A stretch of 47,752 nt of DNA from Planctomycetota bacterium (GCA_016235145.1 JACRLV010000027.1:1-47752), one strand, 5' to 3'. Shown: positions 17,016-25,587, counted from the stretch's first letter. Notes: generated by a model from the letters alone, not told the origin. A program made the numbers and translations.

Positions 17016-19763
17016 TCAGCGGCTTTGGGCCTGCAACAGCTCCGCCTGCTTCACCAGCGTCAAAAACTCGGTCCGGTAACGATCGGGATCGTCGCCGAGC
17101 GAGGTCAGGGCCGTCTCCGCGATCGCATCGAGCGTCCAGCCGTCGGCGAACGGCGTGCCGCGGAGTTTCATCGCAAAACCCGCTACCGCCGCCGCGAAAC
17201 GAAACTCCGGCGAAGCTTCATCAAACGACCCTGATGCGTCATCCAGCGCGAATTCGATTCGCCGGCTCTGCTCGCCTTCGGGCGCTTTGTAGCGAAGTTT
17301 GAGCGTCAGAAGCTCAAGCTGCTCGCCCGACGCCGCCGCGACGAGCTGCGCCGGCGTCTGGTACTTCAGCGGATCGATCTCGGGATCGGGAGCGAGCATT
17401 TCGGGGGTTTCGGCGGCGAGGTCGATCGGCGTGGGCGGCGGCGGGACGACGTCGTTCAGCGTCTCCGCCCTCACCCCAGCCCTCTCCCGGAGTACCGGGA
17501 GAGGGAGCCAACCCTCCCCCTCTCCCGGTACTCCGGGAGAGGGCTGGGGTGAGGGTGCATTTCTCCGCCCCCAAGCACCAGCGCGCGGGGCCGAACCGGC
17601 AGCCGAGGGCGGCTGCGGTACATCAGCCGAGGGCGGCTGCGGTACACCAGCCGAGGGCGGCTGCGGTACATCAGGCAGCGTGCCTCCCGCCGGCACGATT
17701 TCGTACAGCGCCGTCACCGTGTGCCCCGCCCCGATTTCGCCGGCGTCTTTCGTGTCGTCGTTGAAATCGCGGGCCGCGAGCATGCGGTTCTCGTATCCCA
17801 GCAGCCGGTAGCCCGCGACCGCCGCGGGGTTGAATTCGACCTGGATTTTCACGTCCTTGGCGATGGTCTGGAGCGTGCCGCCCATCTGCTCGACGAGGAC
17901 CTTGCGGGCTTCTTCGATCGAGTCGATGTAGGCGTAGTTGCCGTTGCCGCGGTCGGCGAGCGTTTCGAGCGTCGCGTCTTTGAGATTGCCCATGCCGAAG
18001 CCGAACACGCTCAGGAAGACGCCGGTCCTGGCCTTCTCCTCGATCAGCTTCTGCAAATCGTCGCGATTGGCGACGCCGACGTTGAAGTCGCCGTCGGTGC
18101 AGAGGATCACGCGGTTGATGCCGCCCTGGATGAAGTTCTCCGCCGCGATCGCGTAAGCGAGGTTGATGCCCTGGCCGCCATTGGTCGAGCCGCCGGCGGA
18201 GAGGTTGTCGAGCGCGGCTTCGATCGCGGCCTGCTCGCGGGCCGGCGTCGATGGCAGCACGAGGCCCGACGCGCCCGCGTAGACCGCCAGCGCGACGCGG
18301 TCGTCGTCGCGCAGCCGGCCGAGCAGCAGCTTGAGCGACTCGACCACCAGCGGCAGCTTGTTCGGCGGTTGCATCGAGCCGGATACATCCAGCAAAAAGA
18401 CCAGGTTCGCGGTCGGGCGCTGCTCTTCGGACGGCTCCCAGCCGCGCAGCCCGATCCGCACCAGGCGGTGTTGCGGCGCCCACGGGCAGGCGGCGAGTTC
18501 CAGGTTCGCCGAAAACGGCGCTTCGCCGTCAGCGCCGGCGTCGGCGTCGGGCGGCGGATACCGCACGGCGGACGGCGGCGGAAGCTGGCCGCTCAGCAGA
18601 TAGCGGCGGATGTTGGCGTAAGAGGCGGTGTCTACGTCAATCGAGAAGGTCGAAAGCGGATTCGCTGACGCGGGCAGGAAGGGGTTGTGGTAGATGGGGC
18701 TGTACGCTTCGGCGGAGTCGATCAGGGCATCAAGATCCGGCAGACTGCGGACTTTGAATAGCGCTTCGCCCGCTGATTCGGAGCCGCCGCCGTAGCCGAG
18801 TTCGGCGATCTTGTCGCGCACAAAAAGCGAACCCAACGCGGGAATATCGCCAAGCACCGGGAGGCCGAAGCTATCCCCCGACTCAATTTGCTTCGTCTGA
18901 TCCGCCCCGTTACGACCATAAATCAGGTAGCCGCCCGCTTGGAACTCCACTCCCGAAGGCTGATTCGCACCCCTGCGAGATAGAGCGGCCAGAATCTTCT
19001 GACTATCGCCTGCCGACAAATTATCAAGTTTGAGCACTACTGAGTTCTCAGCCTCAAAGTCACCTCCGTAGCCGAGCGTGCCAAGTTGTCTTGGCCCGTA
19101 GAATCCCTCAACCTCGGTGCGAAAGGCCTCGCGCGCAACCAGGCGCTCGTTCGAGTTTGTTTTGCCGTAGGGCAACTGATAGCCGTAACTGAGGTGTCCT
19201 TGCGCGGGAAAGTCGAAGCGGTTCTCTGGGTACGGGGTGGCTTGCGATTCAGCCGCAGCGCTTGTGCCCATCGAGAGCAGCCACAAGCTGGGCTGAGAGG
19301 CGGGTTGTTCCACGGCAGGCGGAGGAATGTCCGATCCGAGAAAGGCCGACACGCTTGTCCGGTTGGCGGTTGTGTCTGAACGAGTTGACGGCAACAGAAA
19401 ACCGGTCCCAATCAGCCCAATCGCTGCGGCCGCTGCGGCGAGGCTGGTCGCCCAGAATTTGATCGCGCCCGGCGCTGAGCGCGCTATGGCGGACTCAGGC
19501 ATCGGCAGCGATGATTCGGCGCCTCGCACGTCCAAGCTGCTTGCGCCCTCGGTCAGCCGCGCCCGCCGAAGGTCGTCCAGCATCAGCGCCGGCTCGGCCG
19601 CCAGGCTCGCGCTGAGCCGATCCGCGGCGGCGCGGATTTGCTCGGCGGCGTGGCGGGCGGCCGGGTCGGCGGCGAGCAGGGCTTCCACGTCCGCCTGCTC
19701 GGACGGGTCCAGTTCATTCAGCACGTATGCGGTCAGGCGCGGGTCGTTTTCCAGGCGAGTCAT
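17016..19763 (-). CDS. Membrane-anchored VWA (YfbK-type) protein with anti-sigma-like N-terminus
   Basis: The ATG at 19763 (GAGG five bases upstream) gives 915 residues. Residues 1-55 (DPRLTAYVLNELDPSEQADV) resemble the short cytoplasmic N-terminus of planctomycete anti-sigma-like proteins. One transmembrane helix is at about 103-126. Residues 296-314 contain GLPVLGDIPALGSLF, like the secretin signature. The YfbK N-terminal domain follows (NPLSTFSIDVDTASYANIRR, 368-387), then a VWA domain with intact MIDAS DVSGS (459-463) and a C-terminal DUF3520-like region. Residues about 698-768 are an inserted linker encoded by two kinds of DNA repeat. VWA domains bind protein partners through a metal ion. 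The ECF sigma gene upstream suggests the pair form a signalling unit; this is inference. Confidence 0.85.
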   Translation of the reverse strand: MTRLENDPRLTAYVLNELDPSEQADVEALLAADPAARHAAEQIRAAADRLSASLAAEPALMLDDLRRARLTEGASSLDVRGAESSLPMPESAIARSAPGAIKFWATSLAAAAAAIGLIGTGFLLPSTRSDTTANRTSVSAFLGSDIPPPAVEQPASQPSLWLLSMGTSAAAESQATPYPENRFDFPAQGHLSYGYQLPYGKTNSNERLVAREAFRTEVEGFYGPRQLGTLGYGGDFEAENSVVLKLDNLSAGDSQKILAALSRRGANQPSGVEFQAGGYLIYGRNGADQTKQIESGDSFGLPVLGDIPALGSLFVRDKIAELGYGGGSESAGEALFKVRSLPDLDALIDSAEAYSPIYHNPFLPASANPLSTFSIDVDTASYANIRRYLLSGQLPPPSAVRYPPPDADAGADGEAPFSANLELAACPWAPQHRLVRIGLRGWEPSEEQRPTANLVFLLDVSGSMQPPNKLPLVVESLKLLLGRLRDDDRVALAVYAGASGLVLPSTPAREQAAIEAALDNLSAGGSTNGGQGINLAYAIAAENFIQGGINRVILCTDGDFNVGVANRDDLQKLIEEKARTGVFLSVFGFGMGNLKDATLETLADRGNGNYAYIDSIEEARKVLVEQMGGTLQTIAKDVKIQVEFNPAAVAGYRLLGYENRMLAARDFNDDTKDAGEIGAGHTVTALYEIVPAGGTLPDVPQPPSAGVPQPPSADVPQPPSAAGSAPRAGAWGRRNAPSPQPSPGVPGEGEGWLPLPVLRERAGVRAETLNDVVPPPPTPIDLAAETPEMLAPDPEIDPLKYQTPAQLVAAASGEQLELLTLKLRYKAPEGEQSRRIEFALDDASGSFDEASPEFRFAAAVAGFAMKLRGTPFADGWTLDAIAETALTSLGDDPDRYRTEFLTLVKQAELLQAQSR
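17468..17555. repeat. Perfect inverted repeat inside the VWA gene, 38-base arms
   Basis: Arms at 17468-17505 and 17518-17555 are exact reverse complements around a 12-base loop. Each arm also folds on itself (CTCTCCCGG-AGTA-CCGGGAGAG). The element is in frame and encodes Pro/Gly/Glu-rich linker sequence such as APSPQPSPGVPGEGEGW. A near-identical arm occurs at 42359-42396. Confidence 0.9.
17600..17671. repeat. Three 24-base tandem repeats inside the VWA gene
   Basis: Units at 17600-17623, 17624-17647 and 17648-17671 are identical except for one T/C change at the last base. They encode the repeated peptide DVPQPPSA/GVPQPPSA on the minus strand, next to the 38-base inverted repeat. Confidence 0.92.
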
Positions 19764-20104
19764 AAGAACCTCGGTTTCTCTGTCTTCACAAAAAACACTA
19801 CGCACGGCGCCGGCGGAACGGAAGTCTCCTCGCTTGCGCTTCGGGCTCGGAAATGCCGGCCCCGCGCGCTGGCGCTTGGGGTTCTGTTTTTCGTTCGTGC
19901 ATCGAATTACGGGCTGGAGGCCCATGCTCCCCAATTACCGGCTGGAAGCCGGTGCTACCCATTTACGGGCTCGGAGGCCCATGCTCCCCAATTACCGGCT
20001 GGAAGCCGGTGCTACCCATTTACCGGCCCGGAGGCCCATGCTCCCCTTCGTGCCTTCGTGCCTTCGTGCCTCCGTGCCTTCCTTCTGTCTGCGTGCCTTC
20101 GTGC
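19764..20104. other. Repeat-filled gap between sigma factor and VWA genes
   Basis: These 341 bases separate two genes that are transcribed in the same direction. No gene is supported. The gap holds a 57-base tandem repeat and an octamer array, listed separately. The ribosome-binding site of the VWA gene (GAGG) lies just before 19763. Confidence 0.5.
19908..20046. repeat. 57-base tandem repeat, about 2.4 copies
   Basis: The element CCCATGCTCCCCAATTACCG recurs at 19921 and 19978, and its first ten bases again at 20035, giving a constant 57-base period. Each unit contains the palindrome ACCGGCTGGAAGCCGGT. Copies are nearly identical, with small changes only in the GGGCTGGAGG portion. Confidence 0.88.
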
Positions 20105-20106
20105 CT
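20045..20106. repeat. Octamer tandem array abutting the sigma-factor stop codon
   Basis: GTGCCTTC recurs with slight decay (GTGCCTCC, GTGCCTTCC) from about 20045 to 20106. On the gene's strand it reads GGCACGAA repeats beginning right after the TAG of the ECF sigma gene. Confidence 0.75.
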
Positions 20107-20626
20107 ACTCCGACGCCCCGCCGCACAGGTCGCGGAGCTTTCGCAGGGCCGTGTGCAGCAAGAATCCGACGTTCGTCACGGAGAGTCCGGTCACTTCCGC
20201 GATTTCCTTGTAGCGCAGCCCGGCCTGGAACTTCAGCCGCACCACTTCCTGCTGAATCGCCGGCAGACGCTCCAGGGCCGCCAGAAGGCGCTGCGAATCA
20301 TCCGCGGCTTCGACCGCGGCCCCGGGTTGCTCGCTGTGAGCCGGTCCGGCGTCGAGCGGAATTGCGATCGTTCGCGTCACGAAGCGCTCCTTGCGGCGGA
20401 TGTCCAGGGCGCGATTGCGGCAAACGGCGAACAGCCACGGGCCGATCTGGCCGTCTCGCGACGCCAGGTCCTGTTGTAGGGCGCGGACAAACGTGTCCTG
20501 CACCGCGTCGCGAGCCGCCTCCAGGTCGCCCGTCAGGCCGAGCGCGTAGCGCAGGAGCGGCCCCTCAAATCGGGCGAGCAGCGAGGCCAACGGTTCGGTG
20601 GACGGCCGGTCGTTCGGCTCAGCCAT
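20105..20626 (-). CDS. ECF-type RNA polymerase sigma factor
   Basis: The ATG at 20626 is chosen because GGAAGGG lies about five bases upstream; the frame from 20653 has none. The 173-residue protein has sigma region 2 at about residues 17-75 (RYALGLTGDLEAARDAVQDTF, WLFAVCRNRALDIRR) and sigma region 4 at about 110-165 (LERLPAIQQEVVRLKFQAGL, then the HTH YKEIAEVTGLSVTNVGFLLH). Regions 1 and 3 are absent, as in ECF factors. Such factors direct RNA polymerase to stress or envelope genes and are usually held by an anti-sigma factor. The next gene on the strand encodes a membrane protein with an anti-sigma-like N-terminus, so that is the likely partner. Confidence 0.88.
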   Translation of the reverse strand: MAEPNDRPSTEPLASLLARFEGPLLRYALGLTGDLEAARDAVQDTFVRALQQDLASRDGQIGPWLFAVCRNRALDIRRKERFVTRTIAIPLDAGPAHSEQPGAAVEAADDSQRLLAALERLPAIQQEVVRLKFQAGLRYKEIAEVTGLSVTNVGFLLHTALRKLRDLCGGASE

Positions 20627-20799
20627 ACGACCCTTCCAACGTGCGATCTTCAATTCATAGAACGCTCGGGCCGGCGTTTTCTTAGGCCACGGTCAAGAAA
20701 ATGGTACGCCGAATTGAGCGTGCGGCGGGCATCGCCGGTCGATGTCAGATTTCACCGCCGAGAACGCGGAGCGCGCAGAGACAATGCAGAGGGTATTCC

Positions 20800-20872
20800 G
20801 TAGCGTCGGACCTCCGAGTCCGGCGACGCGACTGCGGCGAAAAACACTTCGGATACGCAGGTCCGACGCTTC
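20800..20872. repeat. Palindromic repeat shared with 47445-47519
   Basis: The first 23 bases (20800-20822) are identical to the left arm of the element at 47445. The right arm near 20855-20872 carries the complementary AGGTCCGACGCTTC, but the copy is decayed in the middle. It lies upstream of the gamma-carbonic-anhydrase-like gene. Confidence 0.75.
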
Positions 20873-20926
20873 GAATGCCGCATTCCGGTATCTTTCGACT
20901 GACCGACGGATCGGATCGGCGCGGCG

Positions 20927-21337
20927 ATGCAGATGGTACAATCAGGCGGGAATTCGAATATGCAAACACAGGTCATCCGTCCGACGCTTGGAATCCATAC
21001 GCGCAGCGGCGTTCCGCTCGACATCGAAGACGAGGTCGGCATCGGCCATCGCGCGGTCGTACACTGCCGCCGCGTCGGCCGCCGATCGCTGATCGGGATC
21101 GGTTCGACCGTGCTCGACGATGCGGAGATCGGCGAAGGCAGCCTGGTGGGGGCGGCGGCGCTGGTGCCGCCCGGCATGATTGTCCCGCCCGGGAAGGTGG
21201 TAGTAGGCATCCCGGCGCGCGTAATTCGAGACGTGACGGACGAGGATCGCGCTTACATCTCGTTTGTGATCGAGAACTACGTCCGGCTCGGCCGGGTGCA
21301 CGCGAGCGGAACCTACCCGAATGCCGCCGAGCGATAG
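20927..21337 (+). CDS. Gamma-carbonic-anhydrase-like hexapeptide protein, N-terminally short
   Basis: The protein has 136 residues from 20927, or 125 from the ATG at 20960. An in-frame stop at 20900 blocks any longer form. It is a left-handed beta-helix protein: hexapeptide rungs run through about residues 30-110 (DEVGIGHRAVVHCRRVGRRS, IGIGSTVLDDAEIG, VPPGMIVPPGKVVVGIPARV). The three likely metal-binding histidines are present (GIHT, then GHRAVVH). Relatives are about 170 residues or longer and begin with extra rungs that include a conserved RGD-like turn; those rungs are missing here. The gene may therefore be truncated, and a repeat element sits about 55 bases upstream. Members hydrate carbon dioxide or bind other ligands. 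Confidence 0.75.
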   Translation: MQMVQSGGNSNMQTQVIRPTLGIHTRSGVPLDIEDEVGIGHRAVVHCRRVGRRSLIGIGSTVLDDAEIGEGSLVGAAALVPPGMIVPPGKVVVGIPARVIRDVTDEDRAYISFVIENYVRLGRVHASGTYPNAAER

Positions 21338-21653
21338 ACGAACCGCCGTTGCAGAGGAACGCTGAAACCCATCGCGACGTAACCAAGCGGCCGCGACTCA
21401 GCCACGTGAACCGCGTTCACGGCCTGAAGACGCGACATTTCTCTTGACTGCTGACTCCGTTTGTGGGAATCTACCGTCTTCGCATGTGTGTTCTGGCGCC
21501 GACCCGCTCTGGGTCCGGTTTCGTTTGCGCCGGCGTTTGGTGTTCCGCGTGCTTCGGCGGCGGAGCCCGCTGACGGGGACGCGTTCGGCTGCGCGAGTGG
21601 TTCTCGCCTTCGCTGTATGTATGCAGCGGAGGTGTACAAGCTCGGGGTTCGTC
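21338..21653. other. Intergenic region before the prepilin-like pair
   Basis: About 315 bases hold no supported gene. A TTGACT element at 21444-21449 could be a -35 box, but no good -10 box lies at the right distance (GAATCT at 21467 is poor). A possible ribosome-binding site GGAGG is at 21628-21632, far from the chosen start at 21654. Confidence 0.35.
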
Positions 21654-22802
21654 ATGGTCGACCATAGGCGTGTGCGCGCGTTTACTCTGATCGAACTGCT
21701 GGTCGTCGTGGCGATCATCTCGCTGCTGCTGGCGATTCTGCTGCCCTCGCTGAAGGGCGCCCGAGAGCAGGCCAAGCGGGCCAAGTGCCTGTCCAACATG
21801 GGGCAGTTCGGCCGCGCCGCGCACGCCAACGCCGCGGAAGACAAGAAAGCGCGCTTGCACACGCCGCACCCGAACACATACGAATTGGATGACATGCGCA
21901 CCGCGCCGGGCGCCCCGCCTCCCGGGAGCCCTCCGGGCGCGTATGCGTACTACATGGGATCTGGCGACCATTGCTGGGGCGGCAACAACGGCCAAGCAAA
22001 CCTCAGTAACCAATGGGGTTTTGAATACAACCGGACCGGCACCGGTGCGCACCCAGGAAAAGACGCGGAAGGCCGCTTCATGAATCGCCTGATGTTCTCC
22101 GGCAATTTCGCGGGTGGAACCGCCGACAACGCGAAGGACTGGGCGGTATACCAGGAGCCCGGCGACGACACAGTGTACGGCGAAGCGGCATACCCGGCCG
22201 GCGCGGGCCTCATGACTTATCCGCCTCGCCAGACGGCGGGGTATCCGACCGGACAGTCGATGTACATGGAGTCCGTTTTCAAGGCGACGGGAAATAGCTA
22301 CATGGGCGATTCCTTCGTGCTCAAGGACCATAATCTCGACGGGTCAGGCGGCGCTTACATGCGGCCCGGCGGGTACAATCGGCGGGCCGAATCGTTCAGC
22401 GATGCGGGCCGCAATCTTCTGTTTTGGGAATCGCGGTTTATCCAGGCGATGCTGAACACGAGCGAGATTGCCACAGCGGGTCTGGCTCCCAGCGGCGGGC
22501 AGTATTGGGCCACTCGGCCGGGCATGCGACCGCAGGATATCGTGGGTCACCACGGTCAAATCGGCAAATTCAACGCAACCTTCGCCGATGGCCATGCCGG
22601 GATTATCGCCTGCCGCAGTCAAGGCGATATGCAAAAGCCGTCGGACTTCCGCGACGGGCGCACGAGATTCTGGCGCGTTTACTGGCGCGGTCTGGGCTGG
22701 AAATACGACAATCTGCCGGGCACCAAGCACTATCAGCGCGAGTGGTTCAATCCCTGGGATGATCCGCGCGTGATGTGGATGAACAACGCCGGCAATCCCT
22801 GA
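21654..22802 (+). CDS. Prepilin-like protein with N-terminal methylation motif (first paralogue)
   Basis: The ATG at 21654 places the type IV prepilin cleavage motif correctly: a short basic leader (MVDHRRVRA) is followed by [20 protein letters not shown], with Glu at +5 after the cut. The longer frame from 21444 would bury it. The 382-residue product has a globular body rich in Gly, Trp and Asp. Near residues 300-315 it has [18 protein letters not shown], like the H-X9-DG signature of planctomycete pseudopilin-type proteins but with two extra residues. Such proteins are processed by a prepilin peptidase and held in the inner membrane or exported by a type II-like system. The next gene is a close paralogue, so this pair arose by duplication. 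Confidence 0.82.
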   Translation: MVDHRRVRAFTLIELLVVVAIISLLLAILLPSLKGAREQAKRAKCLSNMGQFGRAAHANAAEDKKARLHTPHPNTYELDDMRTAPGAPPPGSPPGAYAYYMGSGDHCWGGNNGQANLSNQWGFEYNRTGTGAHPGKDAEGRFMNRLMFSGNFAGGTADNAKDWAVYQEPGDDTVYGEAAYPAGAGLMTYPPRQTAGYPTGQSMYMESVFKATGNSYMGDSFVLKDHNLDGSGGAYMRPGGYNRRAESFSDAGRNLLFWESRFIQAMLNTSEIATAGLAPSGGQYWATRPGMRPQDIVGHHGQIGKFNATFADGHAGIIACRSQGDMQKPSDFRDGRTRFWRVYWRGLGWKYDNLPGTKHYQREWFNPWDDPRVMWMNNAGNP

Positions 22803-22920
22803 TCCGAATCACAGAGACTCGGACGGATCCGGCGGACTTTTCGGCGCGAAGTACGCTGCGATCGGCGTGATCGCCGGTCGCGATGGCGGTTTCTCGTCGC
22901 GCAGCCGGGAGGATCTTCCG

Positions 22921-23985
22921 ATGGTCCGCGTGTCTTTCAGCCGGGCATTTACGCTGATCGAGCTTCTGGTTGTCGTCGCCATCATTTCGCTGCTGATGGC
23001 AATTCTCCTGCCGTCGCTGAGAGGCGCTCGCGATCAGGCCAAGCGGGCCAAGTGCCTGTCGAACTTGCGCGAGTTTGGCCGTTTCGCTCATTACAACTCG
23101 CGCGAGAACTCGAAGCAGCAACTTCACATGAGCCATCCGGCGACGCGCGAGGAGAACCGCCAACCCGGCGATCCGGCGCCCTTCTTCATGGGTTCCGGCG
23201 ACCATTGCTGGGGCGGCGCAGACGGCCAGGTGAACATCGCCGGCGTCGGGTACGAATACGACATTCGCGGTACGGGCGGCAATCCGGGCAAGAATGCCGC
23301 CCGCCGCTTCATGAATCGCTTCGTGTTCGGCGCGGATTCGTCCATGTCGCAGAGCGGGCCGCAGGATCAGTGGGGCCTCTTCCGCGAGCCCGGCGACGAC
23401 ACGATGTTCGGCAGCGTCGCCGACGGCGCCCGAATGTGCATGCAGCCGCGCAACGCGATGTTCGAAGAGTCCATCTTCAAGGCCACCGGGAACAGCTACA
23501 TGGGCGACACCTTCTCGGTGAAGGACCACAATGCGCCCGTCGGCGCCGAATACGTTCGCTGGGGCGGCTATCGCCGGCCGCTCGACAAGTTCGCCGAAGT
23601 CGCCCGGAATCTTCTCTTCTGGGAGTCGCGGTTGTTCCAGGCGATTGTGAATACCGACGAGATTCGTTACGCGGGGATCGCCTCTGGAAACCAGCAGACG
23701 GATCCGGGCGTTCGGCCGCAGGACATCGCGGACCATCACGGCACGGTCGGCAAGTTCAACGCGGTGTTCGCCGACGCGCACGCCAAGACGATCGCCGTCA
23801 TGGCCCGCGGCTCAATGAGCAAACCCAGCGATTTTCGCGATGGCCGAAACGTGTTTTGGCGGCTGCACTGGCGCGGAAACGGCTGGCGCTACGACAATTT
23901 CCCGCAAAAGGTAGTCGATCACCCCTGGTTCCAGAACTATACGGACCCGCGCGTGTTCTACCAGAACGGGCTGCTCGCCCCCTGA
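22921..23985 (+). CDS. Prepilin-like protein with N-terminal methylation motif (second paralogue)
   Basis: The ATG at 22921, with GGGAGG upstream, gives 354 residues with leader MVRVSFSRA and cleavage motif [20 protein letters not shown]. It aligns along its length with the previous gene: both contain [26 protein letters not shown] and KPSDFRDGR. The DG motif region reads [17 protein letters not shown], so the conserved Gly is replaced by Ala, unlike the first copy. The gap of 118 bases and shared orientation suggest one transcript. The gene after it faces the other way, and their 3' ends are only 33 bases apart. Confidence 0.82.
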   Translation: MVRVSFSRAFTLIELLVVVAIISLLMAILLPSLRGARDQAKRAKCLSNLREFGRFAHYNSRENSKQQLHMSHPATREENRQPGDPAPFFMGSGDHCWGGADGQVNIAGVGYEYDIRGTGGNPGKNAARRFMNRFVFGADSSMSQSGPQDQWGLFREPGDDTMFGSVADGARMCMQPRNAMFEESIFKATGNSYMGDTFSVKDHNAPVGAEYVRWGGYRRPLDKFAEVARNLLFWESRLFQAIVNTDEIRYAGIASGNQQTDPGVRPQDIADHHGTVGKFNAVFADAHAKTIAVMARGSMSKPSDFRDGRNVFWRLHWRGNGWRYDNFPQKVVDHPWFQNYTDPRVFYQNGLLAP

Positions 23986-24018
23986 TCGTATCGAGAGGAT
24001 TCGTCACCCGCCGCGACG

Positions 24019-25530
24019 CTACGGCTGCGCCACCGGCGGCCGCGAAGCCGCCGGAATCGCACAATCGGCCTCGGTCCGGGCCGTGCGCTTAATTTCGTAC
24101 ATCGCCTGGTCCGCCGCGTCGATCAGTTTCCCCGTGTCCCAACCGGGTTGCCATTGCGCCACACCCACGCTGACCCGAACCGGAACCAGCTTGTCGTTGT
24201 GGCAGGCCGGGTCGCCGCTGACGGCGGCCGCGATGCGCTCGGCGACGTGACGTGCGCCGGGTAGATCGGTAGCGGGGAGAATCACGACGAATTCGTCGCC
24301 GCCGATGCGAGCCGCCGCGTCGATCTGCCGCAGGATCGACCGCACGCGACCTGCGACGTGGCGCAGCACGGCGTCGCCGGCGGAGTGCCCGAGCCGATCA
24401 TTGACCGGCTTCAAGCCGTCAAGGTCCAGCAGCGCGATGGACAGCGGAGTTCCGTAGCGCGCGGATCGTCCAATTTCTCGTTCGAGCGACTCTGCCGCCC
24501 AGCGGTAGTTGAACAGGCCGGTCAGCCCGTCGATGCGGGCTTCGATCTTGGCAAGTTCGTGCCGCTGTGCGAAATCAACGCTTCGGCCGAGGAACCCGGC
24601 GATACTCGCGAGTCGAGCGTCGTCGACACCCGCCGCCGATTCGGCATTCCCGGTGAGCGCCGGCGCAGCGGCAGGACGCCGGTGCCACAGAAGCCGGTGC
24701 CACAGGAGGGCAGCACCGCCTTCCAGGCGGTTACCGGCCGCGCTCGCGGTTTTCCCGGTCAGCACGAGCAATCCGCAAAGCTGGCCGCCGCCGATCAGCG
24801 GCATCAGCAGCGCGTTCGCATGAGCTGGCCCATTCAGACCCATCGGCGGAGTCAATCCAATGTCGCCGCACGAGGCGGAAAGATCGTCTGTCCGGAGCGT
24901 CTCGCCGGCGGTCGCTACGCGCCCGAGAAACGTGGACGCGTCCGCGCCGATCCGGATGGCGAGATCGACCGAATCCGTCAGCGTCGTCTCTGCCAAACCA
25001 AGCGTCTCGGACAAGCCGCTGCGCAGGTAGAGTGAAGCGTGTTCGAATCCAAGCTTGGCGGGGGTGAGGCGCACAATCCGCCGAGACAACTCCGCCAACT
25101 CGATTTCGTGAAGGTCGCCGATCCAGTCTGGCAGAGAACCTGCGGGCTGGGTGACGGATGCTTCCAGCGAGCCGGATTCCAAGCGTTTCTCGCCGGTTTC
25201 AGCTTCGTGTTCCACGGCGGCCCACAGTGCCGCCAGCGAGGAGTTGCAGAGCGGCTTTTTCACCACCAATCCGGGTGGAAGATCGCCTGAAGAATCAGGC
25301 AGCCGACTGCATAGGTAGACTCGGTCGGGGATGGCGCGGAGATTCGCCGGGATCGCGGCGACGAAATCGAGGTCGATCCAAAGCTGATCGGCCTCCAGGG
25401 CCGTTATTCCCATAACCTGTGATGGCGTCAGAGGATAGCAATCAAGCTGAGCCGGCGCCGCAGCCTTGACTTGCCGCGCGAGCGCGTCGTCAAGTGTTAC
25501 AAGCACCACGCTGGCCCGCTTATCAGACAT
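24019..25530 (-). CDS. Diguanylate cyclase with GGDEF domain and degenerate receiver
   Basis: From the ATG at 25530 (GGAG four bases upstream) the protein has 503 residues. Residues about 5-110 look like a degenerate receiver domain: an Asp-containing strand (QLWIDLDF) and a Lys-Pro pair (VVKKP). About 140-310 resembles a GAF sensor. The GGDEF domain is at 330-490 with intact GGDEF (410-414, RIGGDEF) and an intact allosteric I-site, RQID (401-404), five residues upstream. It should make cyclic di-GMP from two GTP with product inhibition. Residues 275-284 are LLWHRLLWHR, encoded by a 15-base duplication. It is divergent from the flagellar cluster, so control of motility is a fair guess. Confidence 0.9.
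   Translation of the reverse strand: MSDKRASVVLVTLDDALARQVKAAAPAQLDCYPLTPSQVMGITALEADQLWIDLDFVAAIPANLRAIPDRVYLCSRLPDSSGDLPPGLVVKKPLCNSSLAALWAAVEHEAETGEKRLESGSLEASVTQPAGSLPDWIGDLHEIELAELSRRIVRLTPAKLGFEHASLYLRSGLSETLGLAETTLTDSVDLAIRIGADASTFLGRVATAGETLRTDDLSASCGDIGLTPPMGLNGPAHANALLMPLIGGGQLCGLLVLTGKTASAAGNRLEGGAALLWHRLLWHRRPAAAPALTGNAESAAGVDDARLASIAGFLGRSVDFAQRHELAKIEARIDGLTGLFNYRWAAESLEREIGRSARYGTPLSIALLDLDGLKPVNDRLGHSAGDAVLRHVAGRVRSILRQIDAAARIGGDEFVVILPATDLPGARHVAERIAAAVSGDPACHNDKLVPVRVSVGVAQWQPGWDTGKLIDAADQAMYEIKRTARTEADCAIPAASRPPVAQP
24678..24707. repeat. 15-base tandem duplication inside the GGDEF gene
   Basis: GCCGGTGCCACAGAA at 24678-24692 is followed by GCCGGTGCCACAGGA at 24693-24707, 14 of 15 bases identical. 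It encodes LLWHR twice in a linker before the GGDEF domain. The core GCCGGTGC also occurs in the 57-base tandem repeat near 19950. Confidence 0.8.
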
Positions 25531-25557
25531 AACTCTCCACACCCATCCACTCAATAC

Positions 25558-25587
25558 AGTATCGGAAACGACGAGTCCGTTTGCCAA
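25558..25587 (-). promoter_or_regulatory. Candidate sigma-70-type promoter for the GGDEF gene
   Basis: On the minus strand TTGGCA (25582-25587) is followed after 18 bases by GATACT (25558-25563), matching the -35 consensus at 5 of 6 and the -10 at 4 of 6. It would start transcription about 20 bases before the ATG at 25530. Confidence 0.4.

Noticed and set aside
19908-20106. CRISPR array
   Set aside because: Repeats are directly adjacent with no unique spacers, and the units differ in size (57 and 8 bases). No cas gene is near.
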